Origin: Strongylocentrotus purpuratus
Taxonomy: Eukaryota > Echinodermata > Echinoidea > Camarodonta > Strongylocentrotidae
Length of the DNA stretch: 64,000 bases
Direction of reading: 5' to 3'
NCBI RefSeq assembly: GCF_000002235.5
Contig: NW_022145541.1
Coordinates: 423,501 to 487,500, forward strand
How positions within the stretch are numbered: the first letter of the stretch is position 1; every line of letters begins with the position of its first letter. The translations under genes were made by a program, and so were the position numbers. The notes under the pieces are model-generated. The model made no database searches and had not been told where the DNA came from. It worked only from the letters and a program-made list of their open reading frames with translations. This document shows, piece by piece, positions 47,001-56,300 of the stretch.

Positions 47001-50000
47001 TAGATTGTCCTGGAGTGGTCTATCCATCGGGAGAGACAGAGACAGAGATTGTACTCAAGGGAGTGGTAAGTACATGCTCTGGTGACAATAGACCAGTTCA
47101 CGGTTAGCACATGTCCCAAATGACCCCGAATATCCACAGATCTTCAAAACATAAAGACGTCTCACTTTGTACATTTTGAAATAATCACTGCTACAGCAAT
47201 GGAGGTGCTACATAAATAGACTTTTCAAAGAATACTTCCACCTTTGTATCATGGAGTGCGCTGCTTGTGCATAGATGAATAATGAATACATAACTTTCAT
47301 GAGCACGTATCCAGTATTTTGTATCCGTGTATTCCAGTATTTTGTATCCATGTATTTCACAATTTGTTCTGCAATGACCTTTATCTGCTCATGCTCAGAC
47401 TGCAACTATGAACTGGCTTATTGTACTGCACTCAATTTTCTTTTTACACCAACCCTAGCCCTAAATTGAACGTAAATTTTATTTGCTATTCTTAACCCTA
47501 ATCGTCTATCTTTGATGAAAAAACGCACAGATCATATTTTTTACCGATGAGTTGAACTACTGTCTTCAAAGAATTTCAGTGTACTTGTGGTTCTACCATA
47601 AGATTTTTTTTAAATGTGAGGGGCATAGATAATAATTGAGCACTTGATTGCCCAGGGAGCTTTCGCTTTAAGGATTCAAGTAAATGCAACTTAATATCCA
47701 ATGTTCAATACTAGTCGTACATGTACAAAGTCTGATTGGTTGAAAATCATTTTGATATTTCAATTTCTTTGTACTGATACTTTTATCATCAGAGTCCCAA
47801 ATGTTATTGAAAGTCATCCATTATACATGTAGCATATCTTTAATACATTGTTGTAAATAGTTAAAAATAATGAAAGCTGAACAATTAAAAAAAATTGTTA
47901 ATGTAATGCTTCCTGGGAGAAATTTCAATAGTTTAAATATATTTGTGGCTTACACAGGTTCAAATCCGCTGGTTCCAAGATTTTTTTCTGACTTGTTTTT
48001 CAATTACAGATCGATCAATCGATCTTATTTATTGGGTGTAAGCCACAAATATGTTTGAATTAATTTAAAATTTGTTTTGTTATCATAGGTACGGATAGAG
48101 AATGTGAAGGGTCCAGAAGACTACATTCCTGAGGTGTTGAGACGGGTCAAACCAGACTACTTACAGAAGACGTACCGCGTCTCAGAGTGGGTTGATTATA
48201 TCGACTTCTTAGAGAAGCTCGCTCAACGTACTGGAAAACTAAACAAGGTATGGAAAGGTGTATGAAAGATTCATTGTAGATAATGATGCCGTTTCGTTGA
48301 AGAAACAGATTTTGATGATGTTTTTTAATTTGCAGATACCGTTACGTAATTCAGTTGTCGACGTGTACCTAATGAAAAAGCCTGCAGAGCATTATGGGTT
48401 TTCATACCTAATTTTGGGGGCAGTGGTAAGGCTTCCTCTTGACAATGATATTAATTTTGCATCAATTCAAAACACTTTTGATTCTTTGGTTGACTACATT
48501 AAGCTTTTAGAGACTTTTCATCTTATTATGCACCTGGTAAATTTAACTCTATCATATCTATTCTACCGTTATCTAGCAGTGTTTTAACATTCATATTTTA
48601 TTCTTATCCCCCCCCCCCCCCCTATTCCTCTTCTACAGGGAGGTGAACCTGATGTCAGTACTGTAGCTAAGATGGTATTGAATGACTGGCAAAGAGGGAA
48701 AATCCCTTTCTTTGTCAAACCACCCAACTGTGAACAGGTAAGTCAATCATCATGCAAGACTGAGTTTATTTGTGAATTATAATAATAATAATAAGTATAT
48801 GTGCTTAACAAGCGCCTTACACTTACTTTATCAGAAGTCTCTAAGCGCTCTACAATAATGCGGCATAAATACCCTGCATGGCTTTAGCAGAGCAGCTGTC
48901 ACATGCTCTTTGTTTTAAGGAATAAATTCCTACCAGGTCCCCATTTACTTCACCTGGGTGGAGTGCAGCACAATGTGGGGGTAGCTGTGAATATACATCA
49001 CAATTAGATTTCTAGACGTGGAAGTCTGAGATTGACATGTTCATGTATGATAGTCTGATAACTAGCATAAACTAACACTAACACCCGGTATGGTGACCGC
49101 GCCTTTTCAGTTATTGCCCCCGCTCTCTGGAACAAACTGCCCGCCTTTATTCACTGCGCCCCCTCTGTATCTCAATTCAAATCTCTACTCAAAACCTATC
49201 TTTTCAAATTGTAAATTGCAGTTGTGCGTCGGTCAATGGAGGTGCGCACCATATTTGTCTTTATTTAGTTGATTGCCACTGTTTTTCTTACCTTATCTAT
49301 GTTACTTTTGTATTTTTGCTTTTTCTTCTAATTTAATTCTACGGGTTATAGTCTTCTCTTAATCAGAACACTGTGCGCTTAGAAACATCAGTATTAAGCG
49401 CCTAATAAATGTTATGTATTATTATTATTATTATAAAAATCTCCTTTTTTTATTATTTGGGAATACCGTAAGTATTGAGCAGAAATTTGGAGTGGTAAAT
49501 TGAAAAATGGGGGAAGTGTTCACTATTAAATACATAAACTCTTCAACATGAGGAAGTTCTTATTAAAAATGTGATGATGGTATTAAGACTAGTTTTCAGG
49601 TCAATAATATAGATGATCTGTAGGTAACACTTGTTTCTCTATCATATTGTATCATGATGTTCTCAATAATAATGATAATGATAAAAACATTGCTTATAAA
49701 GCGCTATACCACCAAAGTCTATAAGCGCTCTTGAGTTGCCAATTCCTATTTTTATTCATGTCCATCTCTTAGGATTCAAGGGAAGATGTTGACAAGAAAG
49801 AATCCCCCAAGAAGACTAAGGAAACGGTTGCCAAGGACACGGTTGCCAAGGAGGACACCGTCCCTAAGAAGAAGGAGATCAGAGGAGTGAAACAAGACCT
49901 CAGCAAAATCAACATCGGACCAAAGTTCGCTGGAGACGATCTGAAACCAAAGGACATGGATGGCGAGGAGAATGAGGTCACGGAAGGACAGGAACCGGAA

Positions 50001-51234
50001 GAAGAGGAGGAGGAGGAGGAGGAGGCGGCGGCAGAAGGAGAACAAGATGAAGATGGTGAAGAAGTAGTCAGTCAGATGGAAGATAGTGACAAAGCAGGAA
50101 AAGATTTAACGAATGAAGCATCAACATCATCAGCATCATCAGACTCTGTGAAGAAGTCGGTAAAGAGGACTAGAAGAAAAGAGGAGGCAAAGACCGGTAT
50201 CTCGTACGGTGCTAACGTCTTCCTCAATACGAAGAACAAGAAACTCTTAGCCAAGGCAAAGATTGAGAAGAAGAGAGAAGCCATGTTGCAAAAGAGGAGT
50301 CAAACAGAGAGTAATGAGGATCAAAACAAACCAGCAAAGAAAGGTAAGATATCAGCTTGTAGTCATGAAAGGGCTACCAATAAAGGAAAAGATGGTACGA
50401 GTTTAGTAAAAGTGGCACAGTGATGTTAAAGGCATCATTTAACAATGTTAAAGAGATGCATGGCCCTAAGTGCTATCATTGTCTGTGATACAGTGTAATA
50501 TTGAAGCCCTAAAAAAACCATGCTTCCAAATGATAATGAAGTGCCTCCAAAAAGTAAAAATCTTTGAGAGACTGGTTTTACCATACACATTTTACCCAAT
50601 AGAAATTTCGAATTCCAACCCTAAATATCTTGAAATTTTACAGGCGATCGGCTTGTAAAAGTCATGGAATTCCTGGCTTTAATAAAACCTTAACGATTTG
50701 TTTTGATTTTGTTACCCTAGGCAAGAAACCGCAACCCATCGGGTCATACTGCCCTCTAGGGAGCAGTGATGAAGATGATGCAGGTGACACGAGGAGAAAG
50801 AAGAAGAGATACTTTGAAGAGGAGAAAGCAGGAAAGAAGAAACTCACATCAAAACAGGTAAGATTCAATTTCATTGCAAACAAAAACAAAAACAAAATGA
50901 AATAAATTTGAATTATTTTCATTCTTTTGTGTTTTGGGAGCTCCAAAAATTTTACTTCAAAATTTCACCTAAATTGTATAATGATGTAAAAGAGGATATC
51001 ATTTAACACAAACTTGTGCAAGGATTTTGAAAACAAGTGTGTTTTAAATCAAATATTGATGAAGGAGGGGGGAAGTAAAATCTCATTGCACCAATCGTTT
51101 TCACCTTCTTTTTTTTGTATTTGTCTCTACAGAAGCGAAGCATCGAGAGAGCACAGAAGAGTAAGAAGGTCGGACAGCATTTCTACGCAGAGACGAACGT
51201 CAAGAATAGAAACAGATCCAAGAAAGTCAAATGA
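34206..51234 (+). CDS. GNL2: GNL2/NOG2 nucleolar GTP-binding protein 2, complete
   Basis: Fifteen exons: 34206-34275, 36230-36311, 36877-36971, 39272-39405, 40202-40300, 42030-42182, 42795-42953, 45113-45226, 45947-46075, 46961-47065, 48089-48247, 48639-48737, 49773-50343, 50721-50857, 51133-51234. Together they encode 735 aa, close to the 731 aa of human GNL2, with every phase consistent. GNL2 is a circularly permuted YlqF/YawG GTPase that binds pre-60S particles in nucleolus and nucleoplasm and licenses export. Motifs appear in permuted order: DARDP (exon 7), G4 NKVD (about residue 254), G1 GYPNTGKSS (about 316), G3 DCPG (about 360). An acidic/lysine-rich tail follows. The G1 Thr replaces the usual Val and should be tolerated. 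Two partial tandem exon copies lie in introns 4 and 7. Start is the ATG in AAAATGG; stop is 51232-51234. Confidence 0.97.
34596..35265. mobile_element. 670-bp TIR element in GNL2 intron 1
   Basis: Ends GCTGCAGTCGACCTCATTGT and ACAATGAGGTGGACTGCAGC. A second inverted pair lies inside (GGTCCGAGAATAAGGATC near 34661, GATCCTCATTCTCGGACC near 35212). No transposase; target duplication not clear. Confidence 0.8.
36230..36311 (+). CDS. GNL2: GNL2 exon 2
   Basis: Encodes the [20 protein letters not shown] block, matching the start of the conserved NGP1 N-terminal region of GNL2 proteins. Confidence 0.95.
36877..36971 (+). CDS. GNL2: GNL2 exon 3
   Basis: Encodes [15 protein letters not shown], near identical to the human [15 protein letters not shown] block. 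Confidence 0.95.
37009..38304. mobile_element. 1.3-kb element with 37-bp TIR in GNL2 intron 3
   Basis: TIR begins TGTGACCCGGCACCACAAAA and continues to AAGTCGCAA at 37045; the inverse ends at 38304 with one mismatch. The interior is unusual: a CpG-richer segment with a CCAAT motif and a short minus-strand ORF (37542-37769). No transposase recognised; superfamily unassigned. Confidence 0.85.
37542..37769 (-). CDS. Small ORF (75 aa) inside the 37-bp-TIR element
   Basis: ATG at 37767-37769 in ACAATGCC; reads [20 protein letters not shown] and ends DVYKTR. No family recognised. The composition looks coding (Ala/Arg/Asp mix, higher GC than the flanks). A CCAAT motif lies about 200 bp upstream on the same strand. 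It could be the first exon of a captured gene or part of a transposon protein, or chance. Confidence 0.3.
   Translation of the reverse strand: MPGFVREQSRGMVPGCTNADARVARAVNEAMMRGLAAGDQANLTALLTEHFGQDSDERIPDNVVTNHCPDVYKTR
39272..39405 (+). CDS. GNL2: GNL2 exon 4
   Basis: Encodes [18 protein letters not shown] and [18 protein letters not shown], conserved NGP1NT sequence. Its 3' end and donor are repeated twice more just downstream (39505-39690). Confidence 0.95.
39368..39690 (+). repeat. GNL2: Triplicated 3' end of GNL2 exon 4 plus donor
   Basis: A unit of about 140 bp (exon end CTGCAAGAGAAGGCTAAG, donor, and a GGGAAGAGAGCGAGGGGTAG intron part). Copies begin near 39368, 39507 and 39651. Only the first is attached to the full exon. 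Confidence 0.9.
40202..40300 (+). CDS. GNL2: GNL2 exon 5
   Basis: Encodes [20 protein letters not shown], matching human LDTESFETTFGPKSQRKR. Confidence 0.95.
40600..40724 (-). mobile_element. tRNA-derived SINE fragment
   Basis: Minus strand begins GAGGCGTGATGGCTCAGTGG and TAGAGCC, a clear A-box; body shares CATTAATCCTCATTACC with 24125-24265. Confidence 0.62.
40781..41177. mobile_element. MITE with CAGAGCTGCCAACC TIR, copy 1
   Basis: Left CAGAAGCTGCCAACCATT and right GGTTGGCAGCTCTG are inverted. The interior GGAAGTGTGTCGCGCGTGGT is shared with 46508-46880. hAT-like TIR style. Confidence 0.75.
41515..41917. mobile_element. TTAA-bounded MITE, copy B
   Basis: TTAAAGGTAAAGACCAG at the left and CTGGTCTTTATCTTTAA at the right. 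It is a full-length inverted relative of 9834-10248, located in GNL2 intron 5. Confidence 0.82.
42030..42182 (+). CDS. GNL2: GNL2 exon 6
   Basis: Encodes [20 protein letters not shown] and [12 protein letters not shown], the region before the permuted GTPase domain. Confidence 0.95.
42545..42710. repeat. Foldback repeat in GNL2 intron 6
   Basis: ATGCGTGGGTATATA pairs with TATATACCCACGCAT, and ACTGAGCCAACA with TGTTGGCTCAGT-like sequence inside (TTGGCTCAGT). It ends shortly before exon 7. Confidence 0.75.
42795..42953 (+). CDS. GNL2: GNL2 exon 7 (DARDP and G4 NKVD)
   Basis: Encodes [20 protein letters not shown] and [17 protein letters not shown]: the start of the circularly permuted G domain with guanine-specificity motif NKVD. 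Its 3' half is duplicated at 43072-43150. Confidence 0.97.
43072..43150 (+). pseudogene. GNL2: Partial tandem copy of GNL2 exon 7
   Basis: Encodes [20 protein letters not shown] and VPTWAT with the GTAAGTCAGAAATGTTTAT donor. It differs from exon 7 by four bases, all at third codon positions and all synonymous. It is 79 nt from the nearest AG, so inclusion would shift the frame. See the finding on assembly or functional copy. Confidence 0.85.
43684..44177. mobile_element. hAT-like MITE with perfect 8-bp TSD
   Basis: Starts CAGGCGCGTACGCAGG, ends CCTGCGTACGCGCCTG, flanked by CACACCAC at 43676-43683 and 44178-44185. Contains G-runs of up to about 33 bases, repeated internal modules (CAACGACT..CCGCTGAA..GCG then G-run) and A/T runs. 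It is the same family as 27472-27843 in inverse orientation. Confidence 0.93.
44232..44560. mobile_element. 330-bp MITE with about 70-bp TIR
   Basis: CCAGCAACCGCGGACCACTC and GAGTGGTCCGCGGTTGCTGG near the ends, with complementarity continuing through CTCAAACCGCGGACGTACC. Immediately follows the hAT-like MITE. Confidence 0.85.
45113..45226 (+). CDS. GNL2: GNL2 exon 8
   Basis: Encodes [20 protein letters not shown] and [17 protein letters not shown], conserved between G4 and G1. Confidence 0.96.
45355..45744. mobile_element. 390-bp MITE with long TIR
   Basis: GGGCAATTCCACGGTAACGG at the left; inverted match ends at 45744. The pairing extends about 60 bp through TTTTTGAACTTCAGGTTCAT. Located in GNL2 intron 8. 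Confidence 0.88.
45947..46075 (+). CDS. GNL2: GNL2 exon 9 (G1 P-loop)
   Basis: Encodes [20 protein letters not shown] and [13 protein letters not shown]. The P-loop is GYPNTGKSS; human has GYPNVGKSS. G2 region follows at the exon end. Confidence 0.97.
46508..46880. mobile_element. MITE with CAGAGCTGCCAACC TIR, copy 2 (right end lost)
   Basis: Begins CAGAGCTGCCAACCATTACG and shares the GGAAGTGTGTCGCGCGTGGT core with 40781-41177. It stops at GGTTGCACAAGGT without the inverted end. Confidence 0.72.
46961..47065 (+). CDS. GNL2: GNL2 exon 10 (G3 DCPG)
   Basis: Encodes [20 protein letters not shown], the G3 motif of the YlqF family, followed by [15 protein letters not shown]. Confidence 0.97.
47088..47435. 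mobile_element. About 340-bp MITE, family of the 17533 foldback
   Basis: Ends AATAGACCAGTTCACGGTTA and GAACTGGCTTATTG form imperfect TIRs. CTTTGTACATTTTGAAATAA and ATTTCACAATTTGTTCTGCA mark the body. An inverted sister is at 51897-52232. Confidence 0.8.
47935..48060. repeat. Small foldback with tRNA-like B-box
   Basis: ATATTTGTGGCTTACAC at the left pairs with GTGTAAGCCACAAATAT at the right. GGTTCAAATCCGCTGG lies just inside. Ends about 30 bp before exon 11. Confidence 0.7.
48089..48247 (+). CDS. GNL2: GNL2 exon 11
   Basis: Encodes [20 protein letters not shown] and [20 protein letters not shown], the helical region after the G domain. Confidence 0.95.
48639..48737 (+). CDS. GNL2: GNL2 exon 12
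   Basis: Encodes [20 protein letters not shown] and [10 protein letters not shown], close to human [20 protein letters not shown]. Confidence 0.96.
48780..48980. repeat. Non-LTR/SINE remnant
   Basis: AAGCGCCTTACACTTAC and CTCTAAGCGCTCTACAATAA flanked by a TAA-rich run. A related AAGCGCTATACCACCAAAG fragment is at 49675-49735. Confidence 0.5.
49075..49435 (+). mobile_element. LINE 3' end (CR1/L2-like)
   Basis: Frame reads [20 protein letters not shown] then [14 protein letters not shown] and TAA at about 49214, homologous to the tail at 21960-22113. The 3' UTR ends AAGCGCCTAATAAATGTTAT and TTA repeats. Confidence 0.82.
49773..50343 (+). CDS. GNL2: GNL2 exon 13 (acidic tail)
   Basis: Long exon. 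It encodes [18 protein letters not shown], matching human GKINVVPQFSGDDLVP, then a Glu run, a Ser-rich stretch and a basic helix. Low conservation here is normal for the family. Confidence 0.93.
50418..50690. repeat. Intron 13 segment duplicated downstream
   Basis: TTTAACAATGTTAAAGAGATGCATGG and following bases (about 270 bp) match 52985-53255 (TTTAACAATGTTAAATCTGA..). Intronic; no coding role seen. Confidence 0.75.
50721..50857 (+). CDS. GNL2: GNL2 exon 14
   Basis: Encodes an acidic patch (GSSDEDDAG) and basic segment ([13 protein letters not shown]) ending KKLTSKQ, equivalent to human ALTSKERRR. Confidence 0.92.
51133..51234 (+). CDS. GNL2: GNL2 exon 15 and stop
   Basis: Encodes [20 protein letters not shown] then a short basic end and TGA; human has KKVGVRYYETHNVKNRNRNK. 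Confidence 0.95.
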   Translation, partial: KRSIERAQKSKKVGQHFYAETNVKNRNRSKKVK

Positions 51235-51900
51235 CCATATCAGGACCTCCAGAGAATCTAATGCAGGCTAATGTAAACATTAACATGAACATTATCTATG
51301 AAGGGACTTTCATGCAGATTTTTATACACAAATCTGTGTGATAGGCAGTTATTCATCTATTTTGGAGGCAGACACTTGCTACATAAAAGCGGCTGCTATG
51401 ATCTGTACACCTTTGGTTGGCCAAAAACTTTGATGAGCTGTTTTGAGGCAATGAAATACATGGAGTTAATTTCCTCACTTTTATTCTTGTATATTGTTAA
51501 CAAATAATTTCATTCTTCCATCAAATAGATTGTAATGTCCATTACAAATATTAATTTTGCTTGTAAATATCTAGAACTTGTAATTGACCATTGTGAAATC
51601 TTTCACACAAAAATAGATCTGGGACAATTTTTTTTAAACCCCTTAATTCTGTTTCTCAGTTTCCTTTCCTGATTAAATAATCTAAGCCAAAATTGCTAAC
51701 AGTTCTCTTTTCATTACTGATTTTTATCTGTAGTTCTGTTACGACTGTCTTGAAACTCAGATATGCCCTCTTTGTTGAGATGTTAATCATGAAATGAATG
51801 ATTCCATTGTCAAGTATTATAGGCTCATTTATAGAAGTCTGAATTCTTTGTTCCGATTCAAGTTTCACTAATTGCTGCATTACATGTAAGTTTGCAGCAA
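51235..51900 (+). other. Probable GNL2 3' UTR
   Basis: AT-rich non-coding sequence after the stop with no canonical AATAAA noticed in the first 600 bases. It ends at the dispersed repeat beginning at 51897. Confidence 0.35.
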
Positions 51901-52232
51901 TAAGCCAGTTTATAGTTGCAGTCTGAGCATGAGCAGACGAAGGTCATTGCAGACCAAATTGTGAAATACACGGAGACAAAATACTGGATACGTGCTCATG
52001 AAAGTTAGTTAATCATTATGCATTTATGCACAAGCAGTGCACTCCACGATACACAGGTGGAAGAATTCTTTGAAAAGGGGAAACAAACTAAGGCTATTTA
52101 TGTACCACCTCCATTGCTGTAGGAGTGATTATTTCAAAATGTACAAAGTGGGACCTCTCCATGTTTTGAAGATCTGTGGATATTCAGGGTCATTAGAGAC
52201 GCGTGCTAACCGTGAACTGGTCTATTGCTGCA
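51897..52232. mobile_element. About 335-bp MITE, inverted sister of 47088-47435
   Basis: Starts GCAATAAGCCAGTTTATAGT and ends CCGTGAACTGGTCTATTGC. Body ATTGTGAAATACACG and ATTTCAAAATGTACAAAGT match the other copy inverted. Confidence 0.8.
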
Positions 52233-52984
52233 TTACATGTAAGTTTTGAGCATTTAAAGAGAATTGTGATCCCGCAAGGGAGTTTACTTTGTGTTACCCT
52301 GAATACAACATGAACTTTTGCAGATTATCAGTGATGTAATTCAATTATTCCAGACATTAAAGTTTCCCCCAAGTCTGAACCACAAAATTAGCAAGAGATT
52401 CTAGATTTACAATATTCTGTCATTCATACCTAGAATTTTTCTGATGTTTTTTTTAGAAATGTACAACTTTTCAAACAATCTAAGACGGTTTAGAATATTT
52501 TATGTGATATCACTACTTCTACACTGCTTTTGAACATATTACATGAATCCATTTCGAGTGGGAGAATCATGGATACAGTTTGTATATCAATTATTAAAAT
52601 TGAAAACTATGACCTTTACTTTAAATCAAACTTGTCACGAGTCGTATTTTGAGAGATAAAAAAGATTAAAGAATGAAGAAATGTTTGAGATGAAGACACA
52701 AAACACTGTATCGTACATTCATGAGACCCAGTGGCTAAATGAAACGAAAAGTAGGTTGGCTGTCTGAAAATTTAGCAATTATTCATAAAGGTTGGAATCT
52801 ATAGTGCAGACAATACATAAAAGAAAACATAAATTGATTTTGGCAAATAAAGGCTTGTTGAGATATGGCGAGATAAACTGCTGCGAAAAAACGCTGCTGT
52901 GTTTTTTAATAGTGTAAATGAATGGCAACTGTGTGTAATAGAGGACTTGCTCGTATTCACTGAGCTCTGTGTTACAAGATACAG

Positions 52985-53255
52985 AAATGTGACGCATCGT
53001 TTAACAATGTTAAATCTGAGATGCATGGCCCTACGTGTCTGCGAAATGGTGTAATATTAAAGCCCTTTAAAAAAAAAATCACGCTTCAAAATGATCATGA
53101 AGTGCCTCAAAAAAGTAAAATCTTTCAGTGACCAGTTTTACCATATACCCAATAGACTGTACAGTTATGAAAACCGTTAAGAAATGCAAAATTTGATTTC
53201 GATTCAGTCAAGCTTTTAAAAGTCATGGGGTTCCTGACTGACCTAAAGATTTATA
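52985..53255. repeat. Second copy of the GNL2 intron 13 segment
   Basis: Matches 50418-50690 in the same orientation, about 2.5 kb downstream and beyond the gene end. No GNL2 exon accompanies it. Confidence 0.75.
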
Positions 53256-53397
53256 ATTATCATTGCAGCATGAGCTAAATCCAGGATTTTGTTTCAGAAT
53301 CTGAGACAAAGTTACCCAATCCCCTTTAATTTGTGATTTTCCTTGAGATGCAGGAGTACTTGAGGAATTAAAATGACAAGATAACTTGAAGACATTA

Positions 53398-56300
53398 TTT
53401 TATTTGGCAAAGAAGTTTTATTCAAAAGCTTCATATCTGAAGAATCGTAAATGAAAAGCATATCATTAGCTTCAATCATCTATACAAATTAAATAGTGTG
53501 AAAAAAGAGTTTACAAAAGTATTATCCCAACTTAGAGAAAAATAGCGGGTGGTGCACTCTTGTATTCTCGTAATTAAATATTTTAAAACATAACCTGGTA
53601 TTTCAGAAGGAAATCATCTACCTCTACATCATAGATTTGTTTTCATGCAAAAATGAGATGCTTGAATTATGACAAAAAATAGAACTTCAGTACAACTTTT
53701 GGAGTTTTAAATACAGAATTGGGGGGTAGGGGCACTACCTTACACTATTCCTCTCTGTTTCTTACAACAAATCTAGAATATGTTGGCATTTCCCCATTGA
53801 TCAACCTACATGCATGAAGTAATTAAAAGGATACTCAAATTCTGCTTAAAGCGATACCGAACTGATGCACTTTCTGCCCTAACGTACTGCTTATTGCACA
53901 GCGCCATCTCATGGTCAACTTGCCAACAGTGCATAACCCAAAACTTAATTTCCACTCGCCTTGCAGACAGAGGTCTTGATGCGAGAACCAACAGCACAGC
54001 ATGTTATGAGACCATACTGCCACAGCTGACCTGAGATGGCACTAGAGGGTATACTTCTAGTACAGTGTGGCTTAACATTACGTCCTTTCTTAAAATGAAA
54101 ACTCTTGGTTATTCATAGTTCCACAGATCTATACCATGACAACTTCGCTTCTAAATCTAAAATTCATGGAATATCAAAATTATTTCATTAATCTTTCTCT
54201 AAATTCTTAAATATTAAAACAAGTCATGAAGAACAAACCCAGATTAACAAACATACATTATAGCTTTGATATACATGCAGAAAGATAGAGAAAACCTGAC
54301 TGTAGTCAGTATTTCAATGATAAATCAACATATTTCAATGAATACACTAAATAAAACATGTCCAATTAGAAAGAGAGCAATAATATGCATACATCAAATC
54401 GTTGAATGTCTACATTAATAGAATAAACATGTTTCAAACAAAAGAAAAGACTATTGTAACCATGAGAACTTATATCACTACATGTAGATTTCTCATCCAT
54501 TTTCTACACAGTACAGCTAGCACACCATAAACAACATCTCCCTGCATACATTTCTTTAATTGATACTCTTGCACCAACATGGTACTTCTTGGCCCTGTTT
54601 CACAAACCTTGCTATCAATAACAAGGTACGATAACTGTTATAAGCTACTGAAATCCTTGCATTTGATTGGCTAGGGTCAGATTTGTCACAGATCTGTGGC
54701 ACTTGATATTGATAACAGGTTCAATGAAACAGGACCCCGATGATAGATTCATGAAGCTCTGTATAATAAATGCAGATTAACATTTGGTTCTTACTTCTGA
54801 AATCACACCAATACACTAGCATTAGAAGTGAATTGTCAATATAAAATATGAAACTTTAGGGAAAGCCACATCGTAAGAAAATAACTTCAATGTCAATTCT
54901 GAATACATATAATAAAAGCCAGGCCTCGAAGTTTCTTGCTTGTATTTCATTTATACATGAGAATTTGCAATTACTAAGTGAGGGATAAAACTTATTCAAT
55001 TATTTCTTCTCCCTATGGGAAAGGGAGGAAGGAGTCAAGTGTAATGAGATAAAGACTTGATATTCATTTAATAGTCACTATAAAGGAAACCGCATTTATC
55101 ATTTTTTAATGTAAAAAATGTTAGAACCATGTTACCTTCCAATGTAGCGATTAATGCGACTATACAACTACCTTCCATTAATGATTTAACCTTTGTCCTC
55201 AGTAAATTATTTCAATGAATGCAATGAAAGCATAATTTTTTGCAGTAACTTTTCACTACATTATCAAAGTCTAATAATAATAACTACTATGTTGTAAATA
55301 TGCAACGTATGCATATCAATTTTATCTATTTTGCCAGATTGCACTATATTCGTTAAGCAAATTCATGAACATTCAAACATGGAACATAAAACAAATTGAA
55401 GACAATATTACATGTAACTAACATAACAAATACAGTTCATTTGATCATACCCTCATTCTTAAATGATATGCACATCAATTGTCTACGACTAAGACTTTCA
55501 GAAAAGAATTGAGACTATCTGAGTAAAAAGGAAACTCTTATTCTGACCTTCAAATGTCTTTGAGTGTGTATCAAAGTACTTAATTCTGATGTGTAAACGC
55601 GTGTCAATTCAGATGTGCAGAAACCTTTTCTTATTAAATGATAACACAATGTTCATAATATTGGGGAAAAATTAGTATGTGGCTAGACAATTGTGACACA
55701 CCAGTCTGTTCAAACTATATAAATATGACATTTTAAATTCTATCAAAGCAATATTTTATGAATATCACTGCAATCCTACCCTATCTAAATGTTCTTCCAG
55801 TTTTGAAATTCAAGGATATGCCCTGCCACAAAGGTATCTCAGATTAAACAAAAAAAATGTTTTAAAGCAAACCCTCCCCCCCCAAAAAAAAACAAAAACA
55901 AACAAACAAACAAACAAACAAACAAGAAGACAGGAAAAAATAAAGTACTCTTCATCGAGTCGGAGTGCAAGGAGTGTCATGACGTGACAGACATGTGCAC
56001 TATATATAGAAGCCACCATTATTATATGGATGAAATGCATGTATGGCCATCAATATAAAGAAACTGTTTATACCATTTTCTGTGATGATGCCTATTAAAA
56101 GTGAAAAACAGTATATTTGTAATAGATAAGCAATTCGTAATGTAAAGGATTAAATCTTTCAATATCAATCAATTTTTCACTTCTTGATCAAAGATCATAT
56201 ATATTACTGTGTAGTTAACATCCTCTTACAAAAATATGATCTACATCTGAAAGCAACTATACAGCTTTTTTCTTTTGTATTTACATTTTGAGCTTTTATC

